Source: Impatiens glandulifera
Taxonomy: Eukaryota > Streptophyta > Magnoliopsida > Ericales > Balsaminaceae
Direction of reading: 5' to 3'
Length of the DNA stretch: 64,000 bases
NCBI RefSeq assembly: GCF_907164915.1
Contig: NC_061862.1
Location: 138,561,520-138,625,519, forward strand
The notes under the pieces are model-generated. The model did not search any database and was not told the DNA's origin. It saw nothing but the letters and a program-made list of their open reading frames with translations. The position numbers and the translations under genes are program-made. Positions 1-9,694 of this stretch are shown in pieces. The first letter of the stretch is position 1, and every line of letters begins with the position of its first letter.

Positions 1-1345
1 CTGTCTTGCCTCCTGCGGAACCGGAAGGTTCCCGTTCTTCAATATTTCCCTCCTGAGCCGGAGGTGCAGTTTCTGTTGACTTGGTCGTCTCATCGACCGG
101 TTGAACTTCTGTTTGATCAGGTATTTCAACCTGATTGTCTGGCTTCCGACGACTTGAGACATCGTCCTCTTCGGTTTCTCTTGTGATCTCCTGGACCACA
201 TTCTGAATTGCTTCTGAGGCATTCAAGCCCACATCGGCTAATACCTCTTCGGCTTGCTTGCTGGGTGACTTGGAGGTTGCAGATTGAACATTTTCCTCTG
301 CTTCCTCTTTTGAGTTTGACTTGTTCTCCTTGCTCCCCGAAGATTCGGTTTGCCTTGGAGAATTAGATGGGATAGGAGTTGGGATAACGGTGTTGATTGG
401 GATGGGCTGAAAAACATCTGCGGTTCTTTCCGGTGGATTGTCCGAGGAAAGCGTTTTCTCGGAGTCCGCCGGTTTCTTTGCACTCTTCTTCGCTGAGACC
501 TTCTTCCTCCTCTTCGGTTCTGGTGGAGCTTCTGCCTCAACCGCTTTTCTTGACGGTTTCTTCTGTCTTGTTTCTTCTTCAACTGGAACCGATGAGCTAG
601 CTCCCTTAGATGATTTAGTCTTTGAGGTTTTAGGCTTGATCGTCTTCTCCGGTTTTTCTGCCATTGACTCAGAGTCAAGAATGTTGGAGATCGGAAGCGG
701 TATGCCTTCACCTAGTTCCACATTAAGGAACTCAAGAATCTTGACGATTTGCATAGCATAGGCCTGCACCCGGCCATCTTTCTTAATCACCATTTGACAA
801 AACTCTTCGAAGATAACGTACCCCCAGTCCACCTTGTCGCCGCGAACAATGGCTAACAACATTCTGAGCTTAAACTTTGTGAGGTTATCGAAGTTACCTC
901 CCTTTCCTTGGAGCGATTTGGCGATGACGGTCACTAGCCATCTGTATTCCGGTTTTAGCTTGATCTTCCGGCTGCTGTGGATCACCAGATCCTGACCTGA
1001 AAAAGATACAACCAACCGGGCAGCATTTGATTCTGCTTCGGTTAAGTCGAACTTTAGGTCTGAACCTGTGTTGGGCAGACCAAGAGCTTCCGCAAAGATT
1101 TCTTCAGTGATGAGGACGGCCTTCCCGTTGACAGTAGCCGAGATCTTTCTCTTCAACAGTGTCGCTGTCGCTAAGAACTCCGTCACCGCCGCCGGATAAA
1201 TGGTGAACGGACCAGAAAGGAACTTCTCCAACCCAGATTCTCGTAGAAGTTGAAGAACAGCTTTGTTCTTGTCGTCAGCATGCTCGTCAATATCTGCGAA
1301 ATCTACCTGCAACATCCATTGAAATGGAGCTTTGCCTAGATCCAT
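1..1345 (-). CDS. Accessory ORF3 of E1 (5' part, continues past window start)
   Basis: An open frame runs from the ATG at 1345 to base 1 without a stop, 448 codons. It is highly similar to the complete 944-codon ORF3 of E2 (16191-19025). Residues 1 to about 225 form the domain shared with ORF1 and ORF2 (a DFEDI motif near residue 15, SGLEKFL near 37, a VDW motif near 172, and a Y-A-x-Q motif near 196). After that comes a lysine- and proline-rich stretch with PEPKRRKK, which looks like a nuclear localisation signal, then an acidic Glu/Ser/Thr-rich region. No signal peptide or membrane segment is visible, so it does not look like an envelope protein. Function unknown; the domain resembles uncharacterised plant retrotransposon-associated proteins. 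Confidence 0.88.
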   Translation of the reverse strand, partial: MDLGKAPFQWMLQVDFADIDEHADDKNKAVLQLLRESGLEKFLSGPFTIYPAAVTEFLATATLLKRKISATVNGKAVLITEEIFAEALGLPNTGSDLKFDLTEAESNAARLVVSFSGQDLVIHSSRKIKLKPEYRWLVTVIAKSLQGKGGNFDNLTKFKLRMLLAIVRGDKVDWGYVIFEEFCQMVIKKDGRVQAYAMQIVKILEFLNVELGEGIPLPISNILDSESMAEKPEKTIKPKTSKTKSSKGASSSVPVEEETRQKKPSRKAVEAEAPPEPKRRKKVSAKKSAKKPADSEKTLSSDNPPERTADVFQPIPINTVIPTPIPSNSPRQTESSGSKENKSNSKEEAEENVQSATSKSPSKQAEEVLADVGLNASEAIQNVVQEITRETEEDDVSSRRKPDNQVEIPDQTEVQPVDETTKSTETAPPAQEGNIEEREPSGSAGGKT

Positions 1346-1457
1346 GATAATTTTGAGAGAAGAAGATGAAGAGTGATGATGATCGGAGAGAGGAGATCTT
1401 TGAAATTATGGAAATTTTAGAGAGAGAAAGCACGTGTGTTGAATGGGCTGATTTGAG

Positions 1458-1522
1458 TTTATATAGATGGCGGTTCCAAGCGGTTTTGAAGATGAACCGT
1501 CAATCTAATGTTTTGGCGCCAA
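1458..1522 (-). promoter_or_regulatory. Putative promoter of E1 ORF3: TATA box plus E2F-like site
   Basis: On the minus strand a TATATAAA box lies at 1465-1458, about 112 nt upstream of the ORF3 ATG. About 50 bp further upstream is the palindrome TTGGCGCCAA (1513-1522), matching the E2F/DP consensus core. The same two sites with the same spacing occur in E2 (19139-19204). Several GGCGGTAA/GGCGGTT copies follow upstream. Promoter activity is inferred. Confidence 0.6.
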
Positions 1523-1873
1523 CTTTCCCTCCAAAAAGTTACTGCCGTAACTTTCGGCGGTAAAAGCGGAAATTCGATGGGCGGTAAATTTTGAGAGGTA
1601 AAACCATGGGCGGTTAAGATTTTTCAAATTTTCATCTTTGCTCGAAGTTCCGGTTTCTCTTGAAGTCTTGTTAACCGGAGATAGTTAAGGTAACTTTAAG
1701 TTTTTGTATAGGTTTGAAAAACCGGAAAGGAATAATGAAAGTGACAAGCCGGAGACTTTTTAGGATTAACTATTTCATTAATACGGGAAAAGAAACGATT
1801 AGCATAGGAGCGGTTCTGGTCGTACATCAAAATGACCAAGAACCGGAAAATAGAAGTAAAGAGAAAGAAAAAT

Positions 1874-2635
1874 TTAATCTTCGGTGAACCATCCTCCTTC
1901 CACCATCCTTTCATACCATTTTTCAACGGTGTTTTCAGGTGATCGTTTCTCAATCCTTGATATCCACCTGTGCATCATGATCATGGTGAAAGTGTTGGAC
2001 GGTCCAACCGGAACACCGGTTCCAAGGTTGCGACGCTTGGACATCAAAAACCGGGTGATTTGAGGAGCATAACTGATCCTTCCTCTCTTTCCGGTCATAA
2101 GCTGCTTCAGCTTATTGAAGAGATAGGTGGACCAGTTGATGGAGGAGTCGCGAATGATTGCTATCATAATGTCGAATGCCTCCCGGCTGTAGTTCTGGTT
2201 GGGCATTCGGCCTATGATAGACCTTTGAACCAAGTCATGCAGGACTTGGTAGTGAGGAGCAAGTGTCTCTTTCTTCCCAAAGTCCTTAATCGGAGCGTTG
2301 GAGGAGGAGAACATATGGAAGAAGTCTTCCTTAGCCGGCAGGAATGGCGTCGGGAAGTCAGAAAAGCCTTCGGTCGGAAGGTGAAAAAAGGTGACGAATT
2401 CCTCCTCAGTAAACTGGAGGAATTGGCCGTCGACGATGGTGCGAATGCTGCCATCATCCAAGACATGACCGTTGTTAAAGAATTCATACACCTCCTCTTC
2501 GAGGATGGTGTCCGAACCCTTGAGAAATCCTTTCAAACCAGAGTCTATGATGTGCTGAAAAATGCCGTCATAGAAGGCACTTTCCTTGATATCCTCAAAA
2601 TCGATGATAAGAGTGTTTCTTAGCTCGGCAGACAT
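1874..2635 (-). CDS. Accessory ORF2 of E1
   Basis: Intact 253-codon ORF. Its N-terminal IIDFEDI motif (residues 9-15), SGLKGFLKG (about 32), LPTEGFSDFP (about 85-95), INWS near 170 and SYAPQ near 190 align with ORF1 and ORF3, so the three are paralogues. No catalytic motif, zinc finger, signal peptide or membrane helix is seen. It lies 529 bp upstream of ORF3 and 424 bp downstream of ORF1, too far for simple translational coupling, and it has its own TATA box. E2 has a 252-codon counterpart at 19534-20292. Intactness in both copies suggests recent selection or very recent insertion. Function unknown. Confidence 0.88.
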   Translation of the reverse strand: MSAELRNTLIIDFEDIKESAFYDGIFQHIIDSGLKGFLKGSDTILEEEVYEFFNNGHVLDDGSIRTIVDGQFLQFTEEEFVTFFHLPTEGFSDFPTPFLPAKEDFFHMFSSSNAPIKDFGKKETLAPHYQVLHDLVQRSIIGRMPNQNYSREAFDIMIAIIRDSSINWSTYLFNKLKQLMTGKRGRISYAPQITRFLMSKRRNLGTGVPVGPSNTFTMIMMHRWISRIEKRSPENTVEKWYERMVEGGWFTED

Positions 2636-2738
2636 GGTGATGGGTAGTGAAGAAAAGTTTGAGAGAGTTCTTGAGCTTTCGAGTTTTAGAGAGAAGAATG
2701 CTTGAAGGCGTGTTTTTGAAAATGGGGGTTGAATCCCC

Positions 2739-2745
2739 TTTTATA
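2739..2745 (-). promoter_or_regulatory. TATA box upstream of E1 ORF2
   Basis: TATAAAAGGGG on the minus strand about 104 nt upstream of the ATG at 2635. A TATAAAAAGGGG box is at the matching position in E2 (20396-20402). Confidence 0.6.
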
Positions 2746-3059
2746 GTCTGGAGTGAATGAGAGCATTTAATGAGAGGATTTAAAAATCTAGCCGTTTATG
2801 CTTTGTCATTAATGTTTTTGTGATTTTCCAAGAGAATAAAGGCAAGTCTTGTCAAATCAAGTCAGGCATGCTTTTTGATAATGAGAATTTATGTTCCCAA
2901 GAGTGAAATGATTCATTTTTGATACGACGCATTGAATATTGTAGATTTCGACTTAGAAAGGAAAGAAATCCGATTCATTAATTTGAAGTACGAAACCGGT
3001 AGTACAGCAAAAATACCGGTTTTGTAAAGAAAAGATAAAAGAAAAGAGGAGAGACAGGT

Positions 3060-3821
3060 TTAGACATTTGATGACTCAGCCGCTTGAGCATTTGAAGCCT
3101 CAGCCGCTTGAATTCTTCTAGCTTTAACCGCTTCCCACCGGTCGATCATCTCTTGTACTCGTTCTTTGGTGAGCACGTGCCTTGGGTGAAGAGTGACGAA
3201 GGCTCCGGTGTGGATCTCCAGACTTGCGCAGAAACCGCTCAGCTGAGGAGCGTAGCCGGTTTTGTTGGAGAGAATCATCTTCTTCAGGTTGCTGAAGATG
3301 ATCCAGGACCAGTTAACCGGTGTTCCAACCGTTACGGCGATCATCATCTCGAAGACCCTTTGAGTGTAATAGTAGCTTTTCTCTCTGCACAAGACAGATT
3401 TTCCCAGAATCTCGCAGAGAATCTGGTACTTGTGAGAAAGTTGACTCTTAGCACCCCAGGGTTTAACCGGGATGTTAGATCCAGAGAACCGACGACACAT
3501 CTCTTCCATTGTCACCGGAGAATAGGTTAGGTCGGTTACCCCTTCATTGGGTAAACCGCAGTACACAGCGAAATCCGTCTCGCTGAATAGGAAATTTATA
3601 CCGTAAACCTGTGCGACGAGTATATCTCGATGCACTTCTTTCACGGTTTCGAACAGTTCTTCGACTACAAGGTAGTCGATGATGAACCTGTTCTCAAGAA
3701 AGCTTCTTAGCCCACTCCTTTCAATGGCTAAGAACATTTCCTTGACTTCATGATCCTCATATTGGTAGATTGATTCAAAATCTGCCAATAGGATTTTCTT
3801 GGCTAGAGGGTTGGAATTCAT
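3060..3821 (-). CDS. Accessory ORF1 of E1
   Basis: Intact 253-codon ORF, first gene after pol (714-bp spacer). It shares the family landmarks: ADFESI (residues 12-17), SGLRSFL (37-43), CGLPNEGVTDL (about 88), VFEMMIAV...VNWSW (about 160-175) and GYAPQLSGF (about 190). The tail (VLTKERVQEMIDRW) is also recognisable in a decayed relic at 44.8 kb. No membrane or signal features. The chosen ATG lies 91 nt downstream of a TATA box and follows a CT/CA-rich leader. It is nearly identical to E2 ORF1 (20713-21474). Function unknown. Confidence 0.88.
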   Translation of the reverse strand: MNSNPLAKKILLADFESIYQYEDHEVKEMFLAIERSGLRSFLENRFIIDYLVVEELFETVKEVHRDILVAQVYGINFLFSETDFAVYCGLPNEGVTDLTYSPVTMEEMCRRFSGSNIPVKPWGAKSQLSHKYQILCEILGKSVLCREKSYYYTQRVFEMMIAVTVGTPVNWSWIIFSNLKKMILSNKTGYAPQLSGFCASLEIHTGAFVTLHPRHVLTKERVQEMIDRWEAVKARRIQAAEASNAQAAESSNV

Positions 3822-3911
3822 GTTTGTTTTTGAGAGAGAAAGAGGATTTTATCTCAAGAATTATGTTTGTGAATAGTGAGCTTGTGATGTTTTGAGAAGG
3901 GTTAAGGATGG

Positions 3912-3919
3912 TTTATATA
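3912..3919 (-). promoter_or_regulatory. TATA box upstream of E1 ORF1
   Basis: GGCTATATAAACC on the minus strand, 91 nt upstream of the ATG at 3821; conserved in E2 at 21564-21571. Confidence 0.6.
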
Positions 3920-4534
3920 GCCAGGGGATTCGGCTTGGTCTTAAATGAAGTTAAGCATGCCTGATGATGTCATCAGCTATTTAATAGACTTAACTTGTTG
4001 AAGTAACTAATGGTTATTTCCAAGGTAAATCTAATAATTACTAAGATAGCAATGATGAAAAATATCTATTGACAAGATGTAAGTCTCCCTCTCTTGATGA
4101 TGGACACATGTCGTCATCTCGATTGTGGTAGACTTGTTTTAATTAATCACAGGCTTCATTTTTCAGAACATGCACGAAAACTCGGTCAGTCATCTCAGGT
4201 TAACCGGAAAAGTTCATTTCATCAGACCAAAGTGCATATGTACTGAGCGGTTTTCCATGACCGGTTTTAGTAGGATATTTCCGTTTATGAAGAAAAGTTG
4301 ATTTATGTCAACAGTTGTTCAACTTTGGACTTGTTTTATCCACTTCAACCTGGTTACTTCAACCGTTTAATAAACATACATTTGATTTGAAATAATGAGA
4401 TAATCGGGCATAACTGGAGACTTCCTCCCGGTTAGCATATTTGATTTATTAATGGCCTATGTGAATATGGTTTGAGAAGCTTTAGCTTCTCCCTGAACAC
4501 ATATCCCGGTTTTGTATACAAGCATTCATCATGA

Positions 4535-6211
4535 TTATATCAATTGATTAAGATTAGTAAGACCCAAGATATTTCGAAAATGTGAAAACTTAGCTTCCTG
4601 TAGCGGTTTCGTGAAGATGTCCGCTACTTGTTGCTCGGTCGACACATATTCCAGCCGGATGTGTTTCTCCTGAACATGCTCCCGGATGAAATGATGTCGG
4701 ATGTCGATATGCTTTGTTCTTGAGTGCAACACCGGATTATATGTGATCGCTATGGCGCTGGTGTTGTCACAAAATATTGGAGACTCCTTTGCTTCTATTC
4801 CGAAGTCCCTGAGTTGCTGTTGAATCCAGAGGAGTTGTGCACAGTAGCTTCCAGCCGCTAAGTACTCCGCCTCTGCGGTTGACGTTGCAACGGATGTTTG
4901 TTTCTTGCTGCTCCAAGTGACTAGCCGGTCACCCAGAAACTGACAGGTTCCACTTGTACTCTTTCTGTCGATTTTGCAACCCGCGTAATCGGCATCTGAG
5001 TAGCTTATTAGATTGAAGCTCGAGTCTTTTGGATACCAGAGTCCCACTTCTTGAGTTCCCTTCAGATATTTCAAGATTCTTTTAGCCGCCGTATAATGAG
5101 ATTGCTTTGGATTTGCTTGGAACCTTCCGCACACTCCAACCGCAAATAGAATATCAGGTCGGCTGGCTGTGAGATACAACAGCGATCCGATCATTCCTCT
5201 ATATGCTGTGATGTCAATGGCTTGACCATCTTCATCTCTGTCCAGCTTCACGGAAGGACTCATTGGCGTAGCCGCTTCGGCACAAGTATCCATCCCAAAT
5301 CTCTTCAGCAGTTCGGCTGTATACTTCGGTTGGCTTATAAAGATTCCGGCTTCCATCTGCTTAACCTGAAGTCCTAGAAAGAAGCTCATTTCTCCCATCA
5401 TACTCATTTGAAATCTATCAGTCATCATTTTCGAAAATTTGTCACATAATTTTGGATCGGTTGACCCGAATATGATATCATCAACATAAATTTGAACAAG
5501 TAAAATTTGCTCCTTTCTTTCAAATTTAAAGAGGGTTTTGTCTACTGAACCGATTGTAAATTTGTGATCAAATAAGAATTGAATCAAAGTGTCATACCAA
5601 GCTCTTGGAGCTTGTTTCAAACCATAAAGAGCTTTATTCAGCCGGTAAACATGATTTTCATGTTCTGGATTTTTAAAACCTGGAGGTTGATTAACATACA
5701 CCTCTTCATTTACTTTACCATTTAGAAAAGCGCTTTTAACATCCATTTGATAAACTTTGAACTTTTTGAAAGCTGCATATGCTAAAAATATTCTAATGGC
5801 CTCAAGTCTAGCTACAGGGGCGAATGATTCTTCAAAATCAATGCCTTCTTCCTGCTTATAGCCTTGAGCCACTAACCGGGCTTTGTTCCTCGTAACTAAA
5901 CCGTCTTCATTGAGTTTATTTCTGAATACCCATCGTGTGCCTATAACCGGTTTGTTTTTCGGTCTAGGAACTAGGTACAAGACTTTATTTCTCTCAAACT
6001 CGTTTAATTCTTCTTGCATTGCCAAGATCCAATCTGGATCTGACAGTGCTTCATCTACCTTTTTCGGCTCAATTTGTGATATGAAAGCAGAGTTTCCATA
6101 GTGATCCAAATTTTGTTGCCTAGTTCGGACAGGTGAGGATATGTTACCTATTACTAGTTCAAGAGGATGATTTTTGTTCCTTCTGAGGTTAATCCGAGAC
6201 GTGTCTACCAA
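4535..6211 (-). pseudogene. pol: E1 pol, 3' part: reverse transcriptase and RNase H
   Basis: Long open frame carrying the C-terminal half of a copia polyprotein. The RT region shows the conserved [10 protein letters not shown], the first catalytic Asp in [12 protein letters not shown] and the YVDDIIFGS active site. RNase H follows with [15 protein letters not shown] and DNTSAI, and the frame ends in NLNQLI. It is separated from the upstream protease-integrase frame by a one-base deletion at about 6324/6325 relative to E2. So E1 can no longer make a continuous Pol from this locus, although the enzyme motifs are undamaged. E2 has the uninterrupted counterpart. Confidence 0.93.
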
Positions 6212-7797
6212 GCTTTCGGCTTGCTGATCAAGGTTAGACTGATCGGTAGGTTGAACAGAGTCAGACCGACCAATTTCTTCAGTAGAAACTGAAGCGTCAA
6301 CTTTCTGCGGTAAGGCAGCTTGATAGGCTGAATTTCAACATCAACCGCTTGGTCCTTGACAAAGCGTCTAAAAACCGGAACCTCGTCTTCATCATCAGAA
6401 TAGATATTGAAATTTTCCATTATGTTGTGAAGGTCGAAGGGTAATGCAGTGTTTCGCTCAACCGATTCATCGAAAACAACGTGTGCGGTTTCTTCAACTG
6501 TTAAAGTCCTAGTATTGTATACTCTGTAGGCTTTACTCACAGCTGAATATCCCAACATTATTCCCTCATCGGATTTAGCATCAAAAGCGGTCAAGTACAT
6601 CTTGCCGTTATTGTGAACAAAGCATTTACTACCAAAAATTCGAAAATACCGTACACTTGGAATTTTATCAAAATAAATTTCAAAAGGAGTTTTCGAAAAC
6701 CGTTTAGTCACTAGAGATCGATTTTGTGTATAGCAAGCGGTGTTGATAGCTTCAGCCCAAAACTTTTGAGCGATACCCGAATCGGCTATCATTGACCTTG
6801 CGGCTTCCTTGAGAGTTCGGTTTCTTCTCTCAGCCAGGCCATTTTGTTGAGGAGTTCTGGCACTAGACAACTCGTGCCTAATACCGGAATCATCAAGAAA
6901 AGTAGTTAAATTACTGTTGATAAACTCAGTTCCTCTATCACTTCTAATTTTGTTTACTCGAATAGATTTCTCATTTTGTATTCTCAAAATCAGTTTAATC
7001 AAGTTTGAAGTTGCTTGATTTTTAGAAGCTAGGAAAGTGACCCAAGTAAATTTGGAGTAATCATCAACAACTACCATAGTATAATGCATGCCTCCTAGAC
7101 TAGTTACTTTAACCGGACCGAACAAGTCCATATGCAACAGTTCTAAACATCTTTCAGATTGATAATTTCCTTTACTTTTAAAGGATGATTTCACTTGTTT
7201 TCCCATTTGACATGCAGCACATACTTTATCTTTTGAAAATTTAACATTTGGAAAACCGTGAACCAGTTCCTTGGAACAAATAAAGTTAATCGTTTTGAAA
7301 TTCAAGTGATTTAACCGTTTATGCCAAAGCCAATTTGGATCATTTCCGGCTATCATACATACAGGTTTTTCGAAATCAGTTTTCCAGTTCACTTTGTAAA
7401 TGTTTCCTATCCGGTTACTGGTTAACAAAGTGTCATCATTTTGATTTTTGACTAAACATGAGTTTTTATGAAATTCAACCTTGTAGCCCACATCGCACAT
7501 TTGGCTTATGCTTAGTAAATTAAAGCTTAGTTTTTCTACTAATAGCACATTATTTATGGATAATTCACCATGGACAATCTTACCCTTGCCCACGGTTTTA
7601 CCTTTTGAATTATCCCCGAATGTGATGAATGCTCCGGTTTCGTACTTGATGTCGGTCAGTAGCTCCTTGTTTCCGGTCATGTGCCTTGAGCATCCACTGT
7701 CCAAGTACCATTCAGAATTCTTTAACCGATTGCTCCTCCTTACCTGCAACAAACAATTATTTACAACTTTTTGGTACCCACATTTAGTTGGGTCCAT
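6205..7797 (-). pseudogene. pol: E1 pol, 5' part: protease and integrase, ends at frameshift
   Basis: Starts at the ATG (7797) that overlaps the gag stop. An aspartic protease motif ([12 protein letters not shown], residues 31-42) is followed by the integrase HHCC zinc site and a DDE core: Asp in HMDLFGP, Asp in SDRGTEF and Glu in AERRNRTL, the last two spaced 35 residues apart. After residue about 490 the reading frame leaves the E2 alignment because of a one-base deletion near 6324. The last 40 or so residues before the stop at 6205 are therefore out-of-frame translation, not real protein. Confidence 0.92.
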
Positions 7798-9652
7798 GGT
7801 TGATTAGTCCCTTTGGGATCCAGACTTGAATTAGTCGGATCACTTTCCCGGTTATTGTTTTGATAATATTTGGCTTAACTTCTTGGCCGTTGCTCAAGAA
7901 TGCCTTATGTGGTGATGGACTTCTTTGATGTCGGTTTTTATTATTTTTATTTGGTTTCCTGTTGGCTTTCCTTCTCTCAGGATGAAGCCATTTTTCAGAT
8001 TCGTTAGGACCTACATACTTAAGCGTTTCTTCCGGTTTTAGGTCATTTTCGGTTTGTGAACTTTTGACAAATTTTACAAATGGAAGATTGTTTTTCGTTA
8101 GTTTCATCCCGTTAGATTGTTTTGTTTCATTTTGTTTACTTGGATCATAACCGATACCATATCTACACTTCGGATGTCGTTTATAATTACACATTTGTTT
8201 CACTGCTTGACGCGATCTCTCCCACGCAGCCGTGACGTACATTGCTCGTTCATCGGTTTCTATTACCGGTTGAACTGTCTCCTCATCATCCGAGAATAGT
8301 TCATCCGGTTCATGTGTTTTGATCTCATATGTTTTATCGTTTTCATCATTTATTTGTTCGGTTTTAGGTTCTACAGGTGTTGGCATATACGCAGATATAT
8401 TTCTGAACTCAGCAACCATTTGGTTGAGTGCAGATACTAGATCTTCTTTAGTAAATTCATCAGAAGAGAAATCAAATACCTCTTCGTCGTTTGCCATGAA
8501 GCATGTTACTTTCTCTTCACCATCTTCATTGTCGGAATATGCCCACTCGCTTCCACCATCGGATGCAATGAGAGCTTTTTGGATCTCCTTTCCTTCATCA
8601 GCATGTTGATCATTATTTCTTCGGTAGTCGTTTCGTTGGTTGTTGTTGTTTCCCCGATAATTGTTTCCTTGATAATTATTTCCCTGATACCGGTTGCCTT
8701 GATAATTATTCCCTTGATAATTATTTCCTTGATAATTTCCTTCCGGTTTTCTATCGTCTCTTCTTGGTTTTCTACACTCTGACCTGAAATGTCCAAAACC
8801 ATCACAGTTATAGCATCTTTTGTTTGATTTATCTACATAGTTATAATTAAAATCATTATTAGATGGTGGTTGGCTCTTCTTCATGAATTTCCCGAATTTC
8901 TGGGCTAGCATCGCCATCACATCGTCGGTTATTTGATCAGTGTTTTTGACTGGAGCCGGTGCGGTTGATACTGTAGCCGCCGGTTCCACCGATGTGACCA
9001 AGGCTCTTGTTGCGGTTGATATAGATGTTTCATCTTCGATCCGAGACTTGATCTCGAATTCGTAGGCTTTCAAATCCTCAAACACATCATGCAACTTCAT
9101 CTGCCCAAGGGTGCTAGACTCCCTCATCACCATGGTCTTGATATCCCACGTGCTTGGCAGTGATCTTAGAGCTTTGATGATCACTTCTCGGTTGTCATAC
9201 TTCTTTCCGAGTGTTTGAAGCTCGTTTACTACGCTGGTGAACCGATTGCTAAATTCCTTCATATTTTCTCCCGGTTTCATCCTTATGTTTTCATACTTCT
9301 GCGTAGCCACCAAGATTTTATTCTCCTTGGTTCTTTCGTTACCCTCGTGGATCTGGATAATCGTTTCCCAGGCTTCCTTTGCATTTTCGCACTCTGATAT
9401 CTTGTTCAAAGTGTTGTTATCTATAGCTTTATAGATGTGCCTCATGCAATGGTTGTCCAGGTTGCTTCTTCTCCGATCTTCACTCGTCCACTGGCTTTCC
9501 TCCTTGTTGATCTTGATCGGTCCTTCTTTCAGGACTCGGCTCATCTCATCATCTAACGTTATCAGATGTAGATACATCTGTTTCTTCCAACTGCTAAATG
9601 CTTCGCTGTTTAGCATTGGCGGCTTGTCGCTGTGGGTCATGCTTCCCACCAT
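7784..9652 (-). CDS. gag: E1 gag: capsid/nucleocapsid polyprotein
   Basis: A 622-codon ORF from the ATG at 9652. The frame stays open upstream into the LTR, but that part is before the primer site and is LTR sequence, so MVGSMTH is taken as the start. Residues about 1-230 are the copia Gag (UBN2/retrotransposon Gag) region. One CCHC zinc knuckle (CX2CX4HX4[15 protein letters not shown]) lies at residues 280-293 (8815-8774) and binds RNA in this family. It is followed by an Asn/Gln/Gly repeat tract built of NYQGN units. The 3' end (KGLINHGPN, stop at 7784) overlaps the pol ATG by 14 bp in a different frame. Confidence 0.93.
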   Translation of the reverse strand: MVGSMTHSDKPPMLNSEAFSSWKKQMYLHLITLDDEMSRVLKEGPIKINKEESQWTSEDRRRSNLDNHCMRHIYKAIDNNTLNKISECENAKEAWETIIQIHEGNERTKENKILVATQKYENIRMKPGENMKEFSNRFTSVVNELQTLGKKYDNREVIIKALRSLPSTWDIKTMVMRESSTLGQMKLHDVFEDLKAYEFEIKSRIEDETSISTATRALVTSVEPAATVSTAPAPVKNTDQITDDVMAMLAQKFGKFMKKSQPPSNNDFNYNYVDKSNKRCYNCDGFGHFRSECRKPRRDDRKPEGNYQGNNYQGNNYQGNRYQGNNYQGNNYRGNNNNQRNDYRRNNDQHADEGKEIQKALIASDGGSEWAYSDNEDGEEKVTCFMANDEEVFDFSSDEFTKEDLVSALNQMVAEFRNISAYMPTPVEPKTEQINDENDKTYEIKTHEPDELFSDDEETVQPVIETDERAMYVTAAWERSRQAVKQMCNYKRHPKCRYGIGYDPSKQNETKQSNGMKLTKNNLPFVKFVKSSQTENDLKPEETLKYVGPNESEKWLHPERRKANRKPNKNNKNRHQRSPSPHKAFLSNGQEVKPNIIKTITGKVIRLIQVWIPKGLINHGPN

Positions 9653-9680
9653 CTTTGGTTGCTTGAGTGTTAAGAACCTC

Positions 9681-9692
9681 GCTCTGATACCA
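9681..9692 (-). other. E1 primer binding site (initiator tRNA-Met)
   Basis: TGGTATCAGAGC on the minus strand, complementary to the 3' end of plant initiator tRNA-Met, two bases from the LTR end. The gag ATG is only about 28 nt downstream, a very short leader after the PBS. Confidence 0.9.
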
Positions 9693-9694
9693 CT

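Noticed and set aside
238..761. ORFs of 107-157 codons on both strands across this stretch
   Set aside because: They are other-frame shadows of accessory ORF3, whose real frame runs open from 1345 to base 1 and matches the E2 copy.
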